Assembly: GCF_023715145.1 (NCBI RefSeq)
Contig: NZ_JAMBNP010000006.1
Span: 62,001-126,000 of the forward strand
DNA length: 64,000 nucleotides
DNA from: Paenibacillus glycanilyticus
GTDB taxonomy: Bacteria; Bacillota; Bacilli; Paenibacillales; Paenibacillaceae
Direction: 5' to 3'
Shown: piece after piece, positions 27,412-35,693 of the stretch
How positions within the stretch are numbered: the first letter of the stretch is position 1
Layout of the letters: every line of letters begins with the position of its first letter
Notes under the pieces: model-generated
What the model was told of the DNA's origin: nothing
Databases searched by the model: none
The model's input: only the letters and a program-made list of their open reading frames with translations
Translations under genes and position numbers: made by a program

Positions 27412-28200
27412 TTAAGCATCCTTCCTCCCATAACTCCTCGCAAACTCTTTCATCTTCTTATAAGCCTTTGGATCCAGCCTCTTCATGGGATAAAACTGCG
27501 GATGATTCGAGTTGACTTCGATCACCCAAAGCTTCTGCTTCTTGTCGTAGGCAAAATCGATGCCAAGCTCATGCATCCCTTTGCGTTTGGTGCTCAGATG
27601 CTTTGCAATCTTCAGCGCCTTCGACTTCAAATCCGCCTTCCGTGTCGAAGTCGTTTCCGCCGACTTGCCCTGCTCTGTGCCAAGCTTCTCCATCGTGTAA
27701 AGCATTCCGCCTTGATAATAGTTGGTTACGATTTTTTTGGGAGCCCCAACCTTAGCCGAATAGCAGTTTACGGTCCAAGACCCGCCCGGCTTGCGCTGCA
27801 CCATGACCCGGATATCGTATGCTCTGCCGTTCACCCGGTCCAGAATTATGCCCTTCTGGATAATCAGCTTTTTGTCCGACTTCTTCTTGATATGCTCATA
27901 GACAGCTGAAGCCGAACTCAAATGCTCGCTTAATTGCTTCTTATTGACGATATGCTTAACTGTATAGCCAGAGCCTTTCGCTTTCTTCACTTTGAAGATT
28001 CCCATTCCTTGTGATCCTGAATCCGGCTTCACATACACGGAAGAATGGCTTTCCAGCATCGTTTCCATATGCTCCCGGCTGAACGATACGGTATGAGGGA
28101 CAAGCTTCTTCAAAGTCTTATGCGCATTCAAATACCGGCATACTTTAAGCTTCCCGTAGATACTGCGGCTGTTATACTTCTTATCATACATGGAACTCAC
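27412..28200 (-). CDS. YheC/YheD family ATP-grasp protein (spore coat-associated)
   Basis: A 262-aa single-domain protein of the YheC/YheD family, which have an ATP-grasp fold and in Bacillus are associated with the endospore coat. Features: YVKPDSGSQGMGIFKV (glycine-rich ATP-binding strand), AYDIRVMVQR, and the C-terminal ELGIDFAYD...VIEVNSNHPQF carrying the metal-binding acidic residues. Strongly basic overall. The ligase substrate is unknown. It stands as a single gene with its own terminator, beside spoVR in a sporulation-rich neighbourhood. Confidence 0.87.
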   Translation of the reverse strand: MSSMYDKKYNSRSIYGKLKVCRYLNAHKTLKKLVPHTVSFSREHMETMLESHSSVYVKPDSGSQGMGIFKVKKAKGSGYTVKHIVNKKQLSEHLSSASAVYEHIKKKSDKKLIIQKGIILDRVNGRAYDIRVMVQRKPGGSWTVNCYSAKVGAPKKIVTNYYQGGMLYTMEKLGTEQGKSAETTSTRKADLKSKALKIAKHLSTKRKGMHELGIDFAYDKKQKLWVIEVNSNHPQFYPMKRLDPKAYKKMKEFARSYGRKDA

Positions 28201-28323
28201 CCTCCAATCCCAGTGTATGACCGGCGGCCCGTCATCACTTGTGCTGATGTGGATAGGCCTCTATACAACTGCAACTTAATCCGGAGAGAAGCCGTTAATT
28301 AATTATTAGGAGAGTGGTGTTTT

Positions 28324-29061
28324 GTGCAAAAAAATACGGTCATCCTCTGCTGCAGCTTGCTGCTTATCTTGGGGCTAGGCGCGGTCGCTTATTGGGAGCT
28401 CACAAAGGATCATTCCCAATCCATTAAGGGAAATGCCTCTATTGACTGGGTAGATTTCGTCAAGCTTAACGGACATACCTATAGCGGTCTGTACGATGGC
28501 GTCCTCGTAGACCGCAATGACATAACCAATCATACGGTGGGCAAGGTGAAATTCAAAGTCGGGGATGTCGTCACAAATCCCGATTACAGAACCAAGGAGG
28601 GTGACGCTGCTTTTCTGGCCATAGGGACACCGCTGTATGAGGTGAAGGGCTTTAAGCCAGAGGAGCTTGTTGCTGCCGAGGATACGAGCAGAATTGGCGG
28701 ATATCGCATTTATGTGGAGGATTCGTATTTCAAAGCGTTTAACCAGCGCAGCTTCAAGGATCTTCCCTTTGACATGGTGAGCAGGATTGAACTGTATAAA
28801 ATGAACGAAACCGCTCCTTATCGGACGCTCGTGGAGGGTGAACAAGCCGATTTCATCCATCTGCTGAATTCTGGTGAACATAAGCCAAGCTACATGCCTA
28901 ACAATCGGAATGGCGATCCCGCCTATTATCAAATGGTCTTCTATGCGAATGAACCGATTGCCTATTCCTTCAGCATCGCCGATGACGGCGATCATGTTTT
29001 CTTCTATCCGTGGGATCTTAGTATCGTAGATAACCGAATTCGGACATATCTGCAGGAATAA
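28324..29061 (+). CDS. exported or membrane-anchored protein of unknown function
   Basis: A 245-aa protein with an N-terminal hydrophobic helix (about 5-24, preceded by one lysine), either an uncleaved anchor or a signal peptide. The remainder is soluble, hydrophilic and beta-rich, with no motif I recognise. Start is GTG at 28324, with AGGAGAG about 9 nt upstream. It is monocistronic and closed by a strong terminator, which supports a real gene. Family assignment would need a profile search. Confidence 0.75.
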   Translation: MQKNTVILCCSLLLILGLGAVAYWELTKDHSQSIKGNASIDWVDFVKLNGHTYSGLYDGVLVDRNDITNHTVGKVKFKVGDVVTNPDYRTKEGDAAFLAIGTPLYEVKGFKPEELVAAEDTSRIGGYRIYVEDSYFKAFNQRSFKDLPFDMVSRIELYKMNETAPYRTLVEGEQADFIHLLNSGEHKPSYMPNNRNGDPAYYQMVFYANEPIAYSFSIADDGDHVFFYPWDLSIVDNRIRTYLQE

Positions 29062-29066
29062 ATCAT

Positions 29067-29116
29067 AAAGGGCCGTTCCCTATGCCACTAGCTGGCTTAA
29101 GGGAACGGCCCTTTTC
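29067..29116 (+). terminator. terminator of the exported-protein gene
   Basis: A 15-bp perfect stem (AAAGGGCCGTTCCCT 29067-29081 with AGGGAACGGCCCTTT 29100-29114) followed by Ts, starting 6 bp after the stop codon. Confidence 0.88.
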
Positions 29117-29227
29117 TGTTAATAAGAAGTCTCTTTCCGTCATCCATAAGTAACCTTGCGCTCGCCCAGGAAGCCCTTCCCAAAGCACCGGTTAAAGCGC
29201 GGATCCCCTTATTGATAACGGAAAGCT

Positions 29228-30250
29228 TTATTCCGTAATGGTTTTCGTATACGTACTGCTTGTCGTGATATAGGCGGTCTGCCCATTCACCTTAACCTGA
29301 TACCAATAGCTGTTGGCTTTTTTGACAAGCTCCGCTTTTTGGCCAAGCTCCAGTCTGCCAATGGTTGACGAGCTTGAGCTGGCAGCTGACTTGAGGCTGA
29401 CCCAGCCTTTTACTGTTACCACGTATGTAGTCTTCGTTGGTGAAGGATTCGACGGTGTCGGATCCGGATTGGCTGGCGTTGTTCCGCCGCCGCCATTGGA
29501 CGGGCCATTCCAAGCCGGTACCTGCTTCTGCGGTGGAAGCACATACGATTGCGGAATGGTTGGCGCTTTAATGGATTTACCTGCCATACCGGTAAATCCG
29601 GCTGCTGGGACTACGCGGCGGGCTTCCCTGAAGTTCTCGCCCCACCAATATTCCCAGCCGTCTACCGTGCCAAGTGCCGTCGGATTGCCATCCGAACGCG
29701 TGCCGATAACGACCGGCTGTCCATTGCGATTGGTTCCCATATAAATCGCAACGTGCATAATATGATCGGTTTCCTGCCATGTCAGAATATCGCCGATCTT
29801 CAGGTTTTCAATGCCGGTCAGCTTCCATTTGCCATTTACCTTTTGCTTGCCGACACCGGCTACCTTAGAACCAACGGTATTATAATTTGCGGATGTTCCT
29901 GTAACATTGAATCCAAAATCACCATAAACAAAACGGACAAACCCGGAGCAATCCTCGTAACCGTACTTGCCATAAGCATCCGTTCCGCTGCCGTAAACCA
30001 TGTAACCATTTTCCATATACCAGATCGCCCGTTCGACGATTTGATAAGCGAGAGTGTTCGATTGGCTGGCGTACTTCGATCGGAAGTCTGCCACATTATA
30101 GAGCTCATCCTTCACATAGCTATCTGCGTTTATATACTCGTTGTACTTCTTAACAGCACTTGCCGTAGTCCATGTTGTGCTTGCATTTGCAATGCCGGCC
30201 GTTCCTAGTAAAGATCCGATAATAGCGAGGCTAAGTAGTTGCTTTTTCAT
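29228..30250 (-). CDS. secreted NlpC/P60 cell-wall hydrolase with SH3b domain
   Basis: A 340-aa secreted protein. Start at 30250 (MKKQLLSLAIIG) with GGGAGGG about 11 nt upstream; an in-frame ATG 20 codons earlier lacks family support. A signal peptide ends near ANAST. The NlpC/P60-like papain domain has the catalytic cysteine in YEDCSGFVRFVYG and the histidine in DHIMHVAIYMG. A Pro/Gly/Asn linker then leads to a C-terminal SH3b module (about 275-340, GWVSLKSAASSSSSTIGRL) that should bind the wall. Predicted to cleave peptide bonds in peptidoglycan. It has a long untranslated region upstream that I could not assign to a known riboswitch. Confidence 0.88.
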   Translation of the reverse strand: MKKQLLSLAIIGSLLGTAGIANASTTWTTASAVKKYNEYINADSYVKDELYNVADFRSKYASQSNTLAYQIVERAIWYMENGYMVYGSGTDAYGKYGYEDCSGFVRFVYGDFGFNVTGTSANYNTVGSKVAGVGKQKVNGKWKLTGIENLKIGDILTWQETDHIMHVAIYMGTNRNGQPVVIGTRSDGNPTALGTVDGWEYWWGENFREARRVVPAAGFTGMAGKSIKAPTIPQSYVLPPQKQVPAWNGPSNGGGGTTPANPDPTPSNPSPTKTTYVVTVKGWVSLKSAASSSSSTIGRLELGQKAELVKKANSYWYQVKVNGQTAYITTSSTYTKTITE

Positions 30251-30650
30251 GTTTTGGTCATCCCTCCCATCCCTATTAAAATATATGCCAACTCTCACCG
30301 CAACGACCAAAAAGTACCACTATTGATAGACTGAGCCAATCTTATGCCCCTATAATCTTCAAGATTTCTCCAACCAATTTCATAAATGAAACGTCATGAA
30401 AAACAGCGTCAAAGCTAGTCCAGGACTGACTTTCCCCATGTCCATCGGGCGGCATTATCGGGTTTTTTCGGGCAAAATTGCAGGATATAAATCCCATAAA
30501 TATCATTTCCTCTGTTGCCAATTATGAGAAAAAATTTAGGAAAAAGTGCCCATGCAAGCATGATAGATGCTTATAGCATTTTCACTCTATCTTCACTATA
30601 ATTTTTCTAGTACTTACTAACCGAGAAATTAGTCATACGAGGTGATACCG
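30251..30650. other. 400-bp intergenic region between divergent genes
   Basis: AT-rich region between the NlpC/P60 gene (minus) and a small ORF (plus). It must hold both promoters. A TATAAT at 30597-30602 on the plus strand is a candidate -10 for the small ORF, without a good -35. On the minus strand a GC-rich island (about 30440-30475) precedes a leader of roughly 200 nt before the NlpC/P60 start. I compared it by eye with c-di-AMP and c-di-GMP riboswitch patterns and saw no match. Confidence 0.4.
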
Positions 30651-30827
30651 TTGTCCAAAGATAAGTTCATAGGTTACAGGGTTATGTTTAATGTGGGACC
30701 AAGGTTTATGGTTCATGTGTATATGAAAGAGGAATATTACGATCAGTGGCGATATACGAGGGATCAGCGGATCACGGACGTCGTTATCGAAGAGGTTGAA
30801 GTGGAGCTCGATTACTTTCTCGGTTAA
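30651..30827 (+). CDS. small protein of unknown function (58 aa)
   Basis: A short acidic/aromatic protein. TTG at 30651 is the best start: GAGGTG (30639-30644) lies 6 nt before it, whereas the in-frame GTG at 30642 falls inside that binding site. The product is soluble, with FIGYRVMFNVGPRF and a strongly acidic tail (VVIEEVEVELDYF). No family recognised. A specific terminator right after the stop, and a well-formed ribosome binding site, argue that it is real. Confidence 0.6.
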   Translation: MSKDKFIGYRVMFNVGPRFMVHVYMKEEYYDQWRYTRDQRITDVVIEEVEVELDYFLG

Positions 30828-30841
30828 CCGGACAATACAAC

Positions 30842-30896
30842 AAAGGCTGCTTCCCGGGTTCGCATCCATCGAACCTTGGTAAGCAGCCTTATTTTA
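30842..30896 (+). terminator. terminator of the 58-aa protein gene
   Basis: AAGGCTGCTT (30843-30852) pairs with AAGCAGCCTT (30881-30890), with an inner GGTTCG/CGAACC arm, and is followed by ATTTTA. Confidence 0.8.
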
Positions 30897-30910
30897 TCCC
30901 ATGACATCTA

Positions 30911-31798
30911 TTAGTCCTCGATTTTGCGCACATCGACCGTTACCTTCAACTTCTGCTCACCGCTGCCCCGGTATACCCCTTTTACAGGCACGATGTCCTT
31001 GTAATCCCTGCCATGACCCAGCTTGACGTAACGTTCGCCAACCGGCGCTTCATTCGTTGGGTCAAAGCTGCACCACCCGAGCTGAGGCACATACGCCTCC
31101 ACCCAGGCATGAGATGCCTGCTCGAAATCCGCGCTTCCGCCCTGCAGATCCCCTACAAAATGATACCCGCTCACATAACGGGCAGGTATATGATGAACCC
31201 GGCAGCAAGCAATCATCAGATGGGCGAAATCCTGACACACCCCGCGCTTGCGTTCGATCAGGTCGCTTGCCTTTGTAGTCACCGTAGTCGCTTCGGGATC
31301 ATAGATGAATTCGGTACGGATCTTGCCGGACAAGGAGATCAACCAGCTGAGCACGCTGATTTCTTCCATTTCCTTCTTGGCAACCGTATCCGCATACTGC
31401 CCGACCTCGGCGGTAACGTTCGTATAATTGGTTTCCAGCAGAAATTCCGCGAATCGGTTTTCCGCTTCTTCCGTCTCCAGCCATGCCCAAGCCTCCCGGG
31501 CCAGCTTGCCGTTCAGAAGAGCTGCCTGCTCTTCCGGACTCGGCGCATGCTTCGTCACTACCGTCATCTGCGTCCGGATCGTCAGGCGCCTATGCGGCGG
31601 ATTCACCGAGAAGGAATGCACCCGATTGCCGAAGTAATCCTCATAGCTGAAGAGCGAGGCATTAGGCTCAATAAAGATCGCCTGCTGGTAGCAGGACTGC
31701 CGTTCATTCGTGCTAGGCGTCAGCCGGATCTCATTGACACTGTCCGTTGCTGAATCCTCGTACTCGTATTGCGTCACGTGAGATATATTTAGCTTCAT
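30911..31798 (-). CDS. transglutaminase-like cysteine protease of amidoligase cassette
   Basis: A 295-aa transglutaminase-superfamily protein with a bacterial transglutaminase-like N-terminal domain (about 1-80, beginning MKLNISHVTQYEY) and the catalytic core: C188 in RKRGVCQDFAHL, H230 in ASHAWVEAYVP and D246 in FDPTNE. The start is at 31798; it overlaps the alpha-E gene by 4 bp (ATGA), showing translational coupling. In this gene set the enzyme is predicted to act as a peptidase or amide-bond transferase on the product of the ATP-grasp partner. The reaction has not been established from sequence. Confidence 0.9.
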   Translation of the reverse strand: MKLNISHVTQYEYEDSATDSVNEIRLTPSTNERQSCYQQAIFIEPNASLFSYEDYFGNRVHSFSVNPPHRRLTIRTQMTVVTKHAPSPEEQAALLNGKLAREAWAWLETEEAENRFAEFLLETNYTNVTAEVGQYADTVAKKEMEEISVLSWLISLSGKIRTEFIYDPEATTVTTKASDLIERKRGVCQDFAHLMIACCRVHHIPARYVSGYHFVGDLQGGSADFEQASHAWVEAYVPQLGWCSFDPTNEAPVGERYVKLGHGRDYKDIVPVKGVYRGSGEQKLKVTVDVRKIED

Positions 31799-32790
31799 GC
31801 GCTTGCTTCCCCCATGCGAAAAAAGGTTTTGGCAAAAGAATGCCCCAGCGTCTGGCACGCTTCCAGCAGATGTCCGATAATGGAGCCGTTCCGGTCGACA
31901 ATCATATCGTCATGCTCCAGGCAAGCCAAATCCGCTTTCACCTTCGCCACCTGGCGGATGACGCGATCATGGGCAGTCCGGAGCTGTTTATCGGAGAGCT
32001 CGATCTGCTTCATATGCTCGTCAAGAGCATGGAAGGAGAAGACAACGGACCGCGGGAACGATTGGTTCAGAATAACAAACTCCACAATCGCCTCCACCGA
32101 CATGCCGTCTGCATAAAAACGGCGGAAGGACTGGTGACCGCTAAGGGATTTCAGTACGGCCTGCAGGTACGGATAGGCGCCCGTATTGTTCCAGCCGTCG
32201 CCAGCGGCGGCATTCCCAACCGCTTTAATAATCCGAAGAGTATTCTCGGCCCGCTCCAGGAAACGACCGCATTCGATGAAATGCCATTCATTCTCGCGCG
32301 GCATAACAGATTGGCATAACCCCTGGAACAATGCCGCCCATTCCTTAATTCGCCCGTAGAACAGATGCGGAGATTCCTTCATCAGGTCCTCCGGCTGCTT
32401 CTCGCGCAGCCATAAGTAAAAGGCATTAATCGTATCCCACAGCTCGCTTGGAACCTTCTCGCGCAAGGTACGCAGGTTGCCCCTTGCATGGCTGACGCAA
32501 GAAACGAGCGAATTGGCATTATCCCGGTCGAGCGTGATGTAGTGAAGAACATCCTGCTCCGTATAACTGCCGTATTGCTGCTCGTAGGCGCCCCTGCTGC
32601 CCAGCGCATCTACGATCCGGGTCCATTTGCATGGCACCTCGCTCCATTCGCCGTCCTTGCCGCAAGCTTCAACGCCTAATTCATCTTCTGCCTGCAGGTG
32701 ATAATGGACATCAATTAATCTCGCATGGTTCTCCGCCCGTTCCATATAGCGACCGATCCAAAACAACGCTTCAGCATTTCGGTTAAGCAC
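31795..32790 (-). CDS. alpha-E domain protein (DUF403)
   Basis: A 331-aa, mostly helical protein of the alpha-E family, opening with the characteristic LNRNAEALFWIGRYMERAENHARLIDV and containing FIECGRFLERAENTLRII and FVILNQSFPRSVVFS. No catalytic function has been assigned to the family; it occurs nearly always with circularly permuted ATP-grasp and transglutaminase genes, as here. The ATP-grasp gene ends 31 bp upstream and the transglutaminase gene overlaps its end, so the three act together. Confidence 0.92.
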   Translation of the reverse strand: MLNRNAEALFWIGRYMERAENHARLIDVHYHLQAEDELGVEACGKDGEWSEVPCKWTRIVDALGSRGAYEQQYGSYTEQDVLHYITLDRDNANSLVSCVSHARGNLRTLREKVPSELWDTINAFYLWLREKQPEDLMKESPHLFYGRIKEWAALFQGLCQSVMPRENEWHFIECGRFLERAENTLRIIKAVGNAAAGDGWNNTGAYPYLQAVLKSLSGHQSFRRFYADGMSVEAIVEFVILNQSFPRSVVFSFHALDEHMKQIELSDKQLRTAHDRVIRQVAKVKADLACLEHDDMIVDRNGSIIGHLLEACQTLGHSFAKTFFRMGEASA

Positions 32791-32821
32791 AGCGATACCT
32801 CCATTCCTTAATCAACAAGGA

Positions 32822-34282
32822 TTAACGATTTAACACCCATGTATCTTTAACTCCTCCGCCTTGCGAAGAATTAACGACCAGCGAACCTTCCCGCAGGGCA
32901 ACGCGCGTCAGACCGCCCGGTATGACATGCGTGGAATCCTCCCGCATCAAAGCAAATGCTCTCAGATCGATATGGCGCGGGGCCATCCGTCCGTCAACCA
33001 TAACCGGCGCGCGGGACAGCTTCATCGTCGTCTGCGCAATGTACCGGCTCGGGTCTTTTTTGATCTCCTCGGCAAACTCCTTGATTTCTTTGGGGGAAGC
33101 CGTTGGACCAATCAGCATGCCATAACCGCCGGAGAGCGAGGTCTCCTTCACGACCAGCTGCTCCAGATGATCAAGAACGTAGTCGCGCTCTGCCTTGCGG
33201 GATAAGAGATAAGTCGGTACGTTATGCAGGATAGGCTCCTCACCGAGATAATAACGAATCATATCCGGAACATAAGCATACACTGCCTTATCGTCGGCAA
33301 CGCCGGTGCCAGGAGCGTTCGCAATCGCGATATTGCCTGCGCGGTAAGCGTTCATCAGCCCCGGAACGCCAAGCAGCGAATCCGGCTGGAACGCCAGCGG
33401 GTCGAGAAAATCATCGTCAATCCGGCGGTAAATAACGTCAACTTGGCGAAGGCCCCTCATATCCCGCAAATAAATTTTATGATCCTTGTAGACCAGATCG
33501 CGGCCTTCCACCAGATGAATGCCAAGCTGCTGCGCCAGGAAAGTATGCTCGTAATAAGCAGAGTTGTACGATCCCGGAGTAAGGAGCGCAATTAACGGAT
33601 CCTTCTTGCCGTTTGGCGCAAGAGAACGCAAAGAACTAAGGAAATAATTCAGGCTGCGTTCTATGCTTTGAACGGATGAGGACAAGTATAGATCATGAAA
33701 CAGCTCGCTCATGATGGTACGGCCCTTGAATAAGTAAGAATAACCGGAAGGCGAGCGGAGATTATCCTCGAGGACAAAATGGCGGCCTTTCTCGTCTCTA
33801 ATTAAATCTATGCCGGAGGACGTAATATAAACGCCTCCCGGAACATCTAACCCCATCATTTCCGGACGGAAGTATACGTTGGATACAATCATTCGTCTTG
33901 GGATAACGCCATCGGTCACAATGCGCTGGGCGTGATAGATATCGTGGATGAACATATTCAGCGCTTTGGTCCGCTGGCGAACGCCGCGGTCCACCGCTTC
34001 CCATTCATGTTTGGGGATTACGCGAGGGATGTAGTCAAATGGAATCGTTCTTTCAAGAGGTTCACTCTGGTTTGGGCTGTACAGGGTGAAGGTGATGCCT
34101 TCCTCCATCATGCGCTGATTGAGTGCATGCTGCCTCATGGTCAATTCCGACGGCTTCATTCTCGTGAACAGCCGATGGATATTGTCATAGTGAGGACGAA
34201 CCGAAAAGTCTTTCTCGAACATTTCATCGTAAAATGATTGCGAATCGTAATATTGCGACTGCGACTGTTTGGCCGTCGACAT
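32822..34282 (-). CDS. circularly permuted ATP-grasp type 2 protein (predicted amidoligase)
   Basis: A 486-aa protein of the circularly permuted type 2 ATP-grasp family (formerly DUF404/DUF407). Visible landmarks are FDYIPRVIPKHEWEAVDRGVRQR, GVYITSSGIDLIRDEKGRHFVLEDNLRSPSG split over its usual block, the RIDDDFLDPL segment, and VKETSLSGGYGMLIGP (glycine-rich ATP loop). ATP-grasp ligases join a carboxylate to an amine through an acyl phosphate; here a peptide or amino acid amide product is predicted. Start at 34282 (MSTAKQSQ) with GGAGGAGG 8 nt upstream; an ATG six codons earlier overlaps that site. A perfect TGTCA-N7-TGACA palindrome lies 82 bp before the start. Confidence 0.92.
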   Translation of the reverse strand: MSTAKQSQSQYYDSQSFYDEMFEKDFSVRPHYDNIHRLFTRMKPSELTMRQHALNQRMMEEGITFTLYSPNQSEPLERTIPFDYIPRVIPKHEWEAVDRGVRQRTKALNMFIHDIYHAQRIVTDGVIPRRMIVSNVYFRPEMMGLDVPGGVYITSSGIDLIRDEKGRHFVLEDNLRSPSGYSYLFKGRTIMSELFHDLYLSSSVQSIERSLNYFLSSLRSLAPNGKKDPLIALLTPGSYNSAYYEHTFLAQQLGIHLVEGRDLVYKDHKIYLRDMRGLRQVDVIYRRIDDDFLDPLAFQPDSLLGVPGLMNAYRAGNIAIANAPGTGVADDKAVYAYVPDMIRYYLGEEPILHNVPTYLLSRKAERDYVLDHLEQLVVKETSLSGGYGMLIGPTASPKEIKEFAEEIKKDPSRYIAQTTMKLSRAPVMVDGRMAPRHIDLRAFALMREDSTHVIPGGLTRVALREGSLVVNSSQGGGVKDTWVLNR

Positions 34283-34363
34283 GCCAACCGCCTCCTCCAT
34301 GATGGTACAGCACCTTACTTGATGCCTTCAGTGATGACTACCAAAGTTGGCTTGCCACCTTAA

Positions 34364-34380
34364 TGTCAGATTATCTGACA
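34364..34380. promoter_or_regulatory. GlnR/TnrA-type operator upstream of the amidoligase cassette
   Basis: A 17-bp palindrome, TGTCAGATTATCTGACA. It fits the GlnR/TnrA core TGTNA-N7-TNACA and also every position of the stricter TnrA consensus as I know it (TGTNANAWWWTMTNACA). It lies just downstream of a candidate promoter on the minus strand (TTTACT at 34407-34412, TATTTT at 34383-34388, 18-bp spacer), so binding would cover the start point. Confidence 0.65.
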
Positions 34381-34470
34381 TCAAAATAGTTAATACCCCT
34401 AATTAAAGTAAATTTTTGTTAGGTTTATCATACAAGATTTGGATTTTCATGTCAACTTATATAGCACGAA

Positions 34471-34506
34471 AGCAGGGCTTCTGCGCTGGCGAAGAAACCC
34501 TGCTTT
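34471..34506 (-). terminator. probable terminator of the globin-coupled sensor gene
   Basis: AGCAGGG (34471-34477) pairs with CCCTGCT (34498-34504) with an inner TTC/GAA arm. The T tract is short on the minus strand, so this is a weaker call. Confidence 0.5.
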
Positions 34507-34528
34507 ATATCATATGCCTATTCTCTTG

Positions 34529-35530
34529 TTATGTATTCAATTCCCGCAAATCTTTTGTAACGGAATCCACGGTTTGTACGAATACCGCAAGCTCCTGGGA
34601 TCTTGCAGCCTGATTACGGGCTTCCACCGATGTTTTCTCCGACTCGATCCGAACGAGATGAATCTTCTTATGAATCTCGTCCAGGTTCGTCTGGATCGTC
34701 TCGAGCGCTGTACGGGAGGATGCAGCAAGCTTCCGAACCTCGTTGGCCACGACCTCAAAGCCTCGGCCCATCTCGCCCGCGCGCGCTGCCTCAATCGCGG
34801 CGTTTAGACCAAGCAGATGCGTCTGGTCCGCGATTCCGCGGATCAGCATCCCCATCTCCGTAATGCCCGCCAGCTCTTCCTGCAAGTTGCCAAGCAGCTC
34901 ATGCGAACGATCCTGCGACTGAGAAGTCGATACTGCCGCCTCGGCTATCGACTGAGCTCCTTGATCAAGCTCCGTCATAAGACCGGCCAGCTGCTGAACG
35001 GAGTCGGTTATCGTGGTGAGCATAACCGATCGTTGATCGGCCAAATCCTGAATCAAGGCCTGTTCGGCACGGTTGTAGGCCTCAAGCACCAGCTGCGAAT
35101 CAAGATTAAACATCTTCGACAGCGAATGAAGGACCGAGGTCCAGCTGCCCGGCAGGACACGCTGCAGCACTGACGCCGCGATATCCAGATAGGTCATATA
35201 ACTTCCCAAATACCAGTCCGTTGTAAGCCCAATCCGGGAATGGACAAGACCAATAGTAATCCGGTTATCGATGTAAGCCTGGTCGATAACACCCGAGGCA
35301 AGCGAGAGCCAGTACCCGCGCTGTGTCTGTTTGAGGCGCTCGATATTGCTGACATCGGAAATAATCTGCATGAGATGCGGCTGCTGACCGATACTGTCAT
35401 AGAAACGGTTAACAACCTCCTCCACTACCTGCTCGAATATAGCTTTGCAATCAGAGAGCCGCTTCAAATCCTCTTCCGTAATACGGGTATACTCCAGCTG
35501 CTTGCGGCGTTCTTCTGAGACTTGAATCAT
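34529..35530 (-). CDS. globin-coupled sensor / methyl-accepting protein, HemAT-like
   Basis: A 333-aa soluble aerotaxis-type transducer. Residues about 10-165 form a protoglobin-like sensor; the proximal heme ligand is probably H97 in [10 protein letters not shown], followed by [13 protein letters not shown]. Residues about 185-330 form a short methyl-accepting signalling domain with the conserved hairpin tip [27 protein letters not shown] in pieces and ANEVRKLA. There is no transmembrane segment, as in HemAT, which senses oxygen. At 333 aa it is shorter than HemAT of B. subtilis (about 430 aa), mainly in the signalling coil. No chemotaxis genes are adjacent. Confidence 0.9.
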   Translation of the reverse strand: MIQVSEERRKQLEYTRITEEDLKRLSDCKAIFEQVVEEVVNRFYDSIGQQPHLMQIISDVSNIERLKQTQRGYWLSLASGVIDQAYIDNRITIGLVHSRIGLTTDWYLGSYMTYLDIAASVLQRVLPGSWTSVLHSLSKMFNLDSQLVLEAYNRAEQALIQDLADQRSVMLTTITDSVQQLAGLMTELDQGAQSIAEAAVSTSQSQDRSHELLGNLQEELAGITEMGMLIRGIADQTHLLGLNAAIEAARAGEMGRGFEVVANEVRKLAASSRTALETIQTNLDEIHKKIHLVRIESEKTSVEARNQAARSQELAVFVQTVDSVTKDLRELNT

Positions 35531-35642
35531 AGATCTTATCTCCTCCTGGAAACATGGTTACATAGCACTATCCTTTATCTTATAAAGATTATATCGGAAA
35601 TTAGGGAAGCAGCCTGAATGCATTCTTGTATTCTTCATGACA

Positions 35643-35680
35643 AGAAAAGAAAGCCCGCGGACGTCTCCGCAGGCTTTCTT
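35643..35680 (-). terminator. terminator of prkA
   Basis: AAGAAAGCC (35647-35655) pairs with GGCTTTCTT (35672-35680), extended by a GCGGA/TCCGC inner arm with one bulge; T-rich tail on the minus strand, 14 bp after the prkA stop. Confidence 0.8.
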
Positions 35681-35693
35681 CTGCATGCTTGCA

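Noticed and set aside
30251..30480. c-di-AMP (ydaO) or c-di-GMP riboswitch upstream of the NlpC/P60 gene
   Set aside because: Core motifs of either class are not seen by eye; kept only as an open question.
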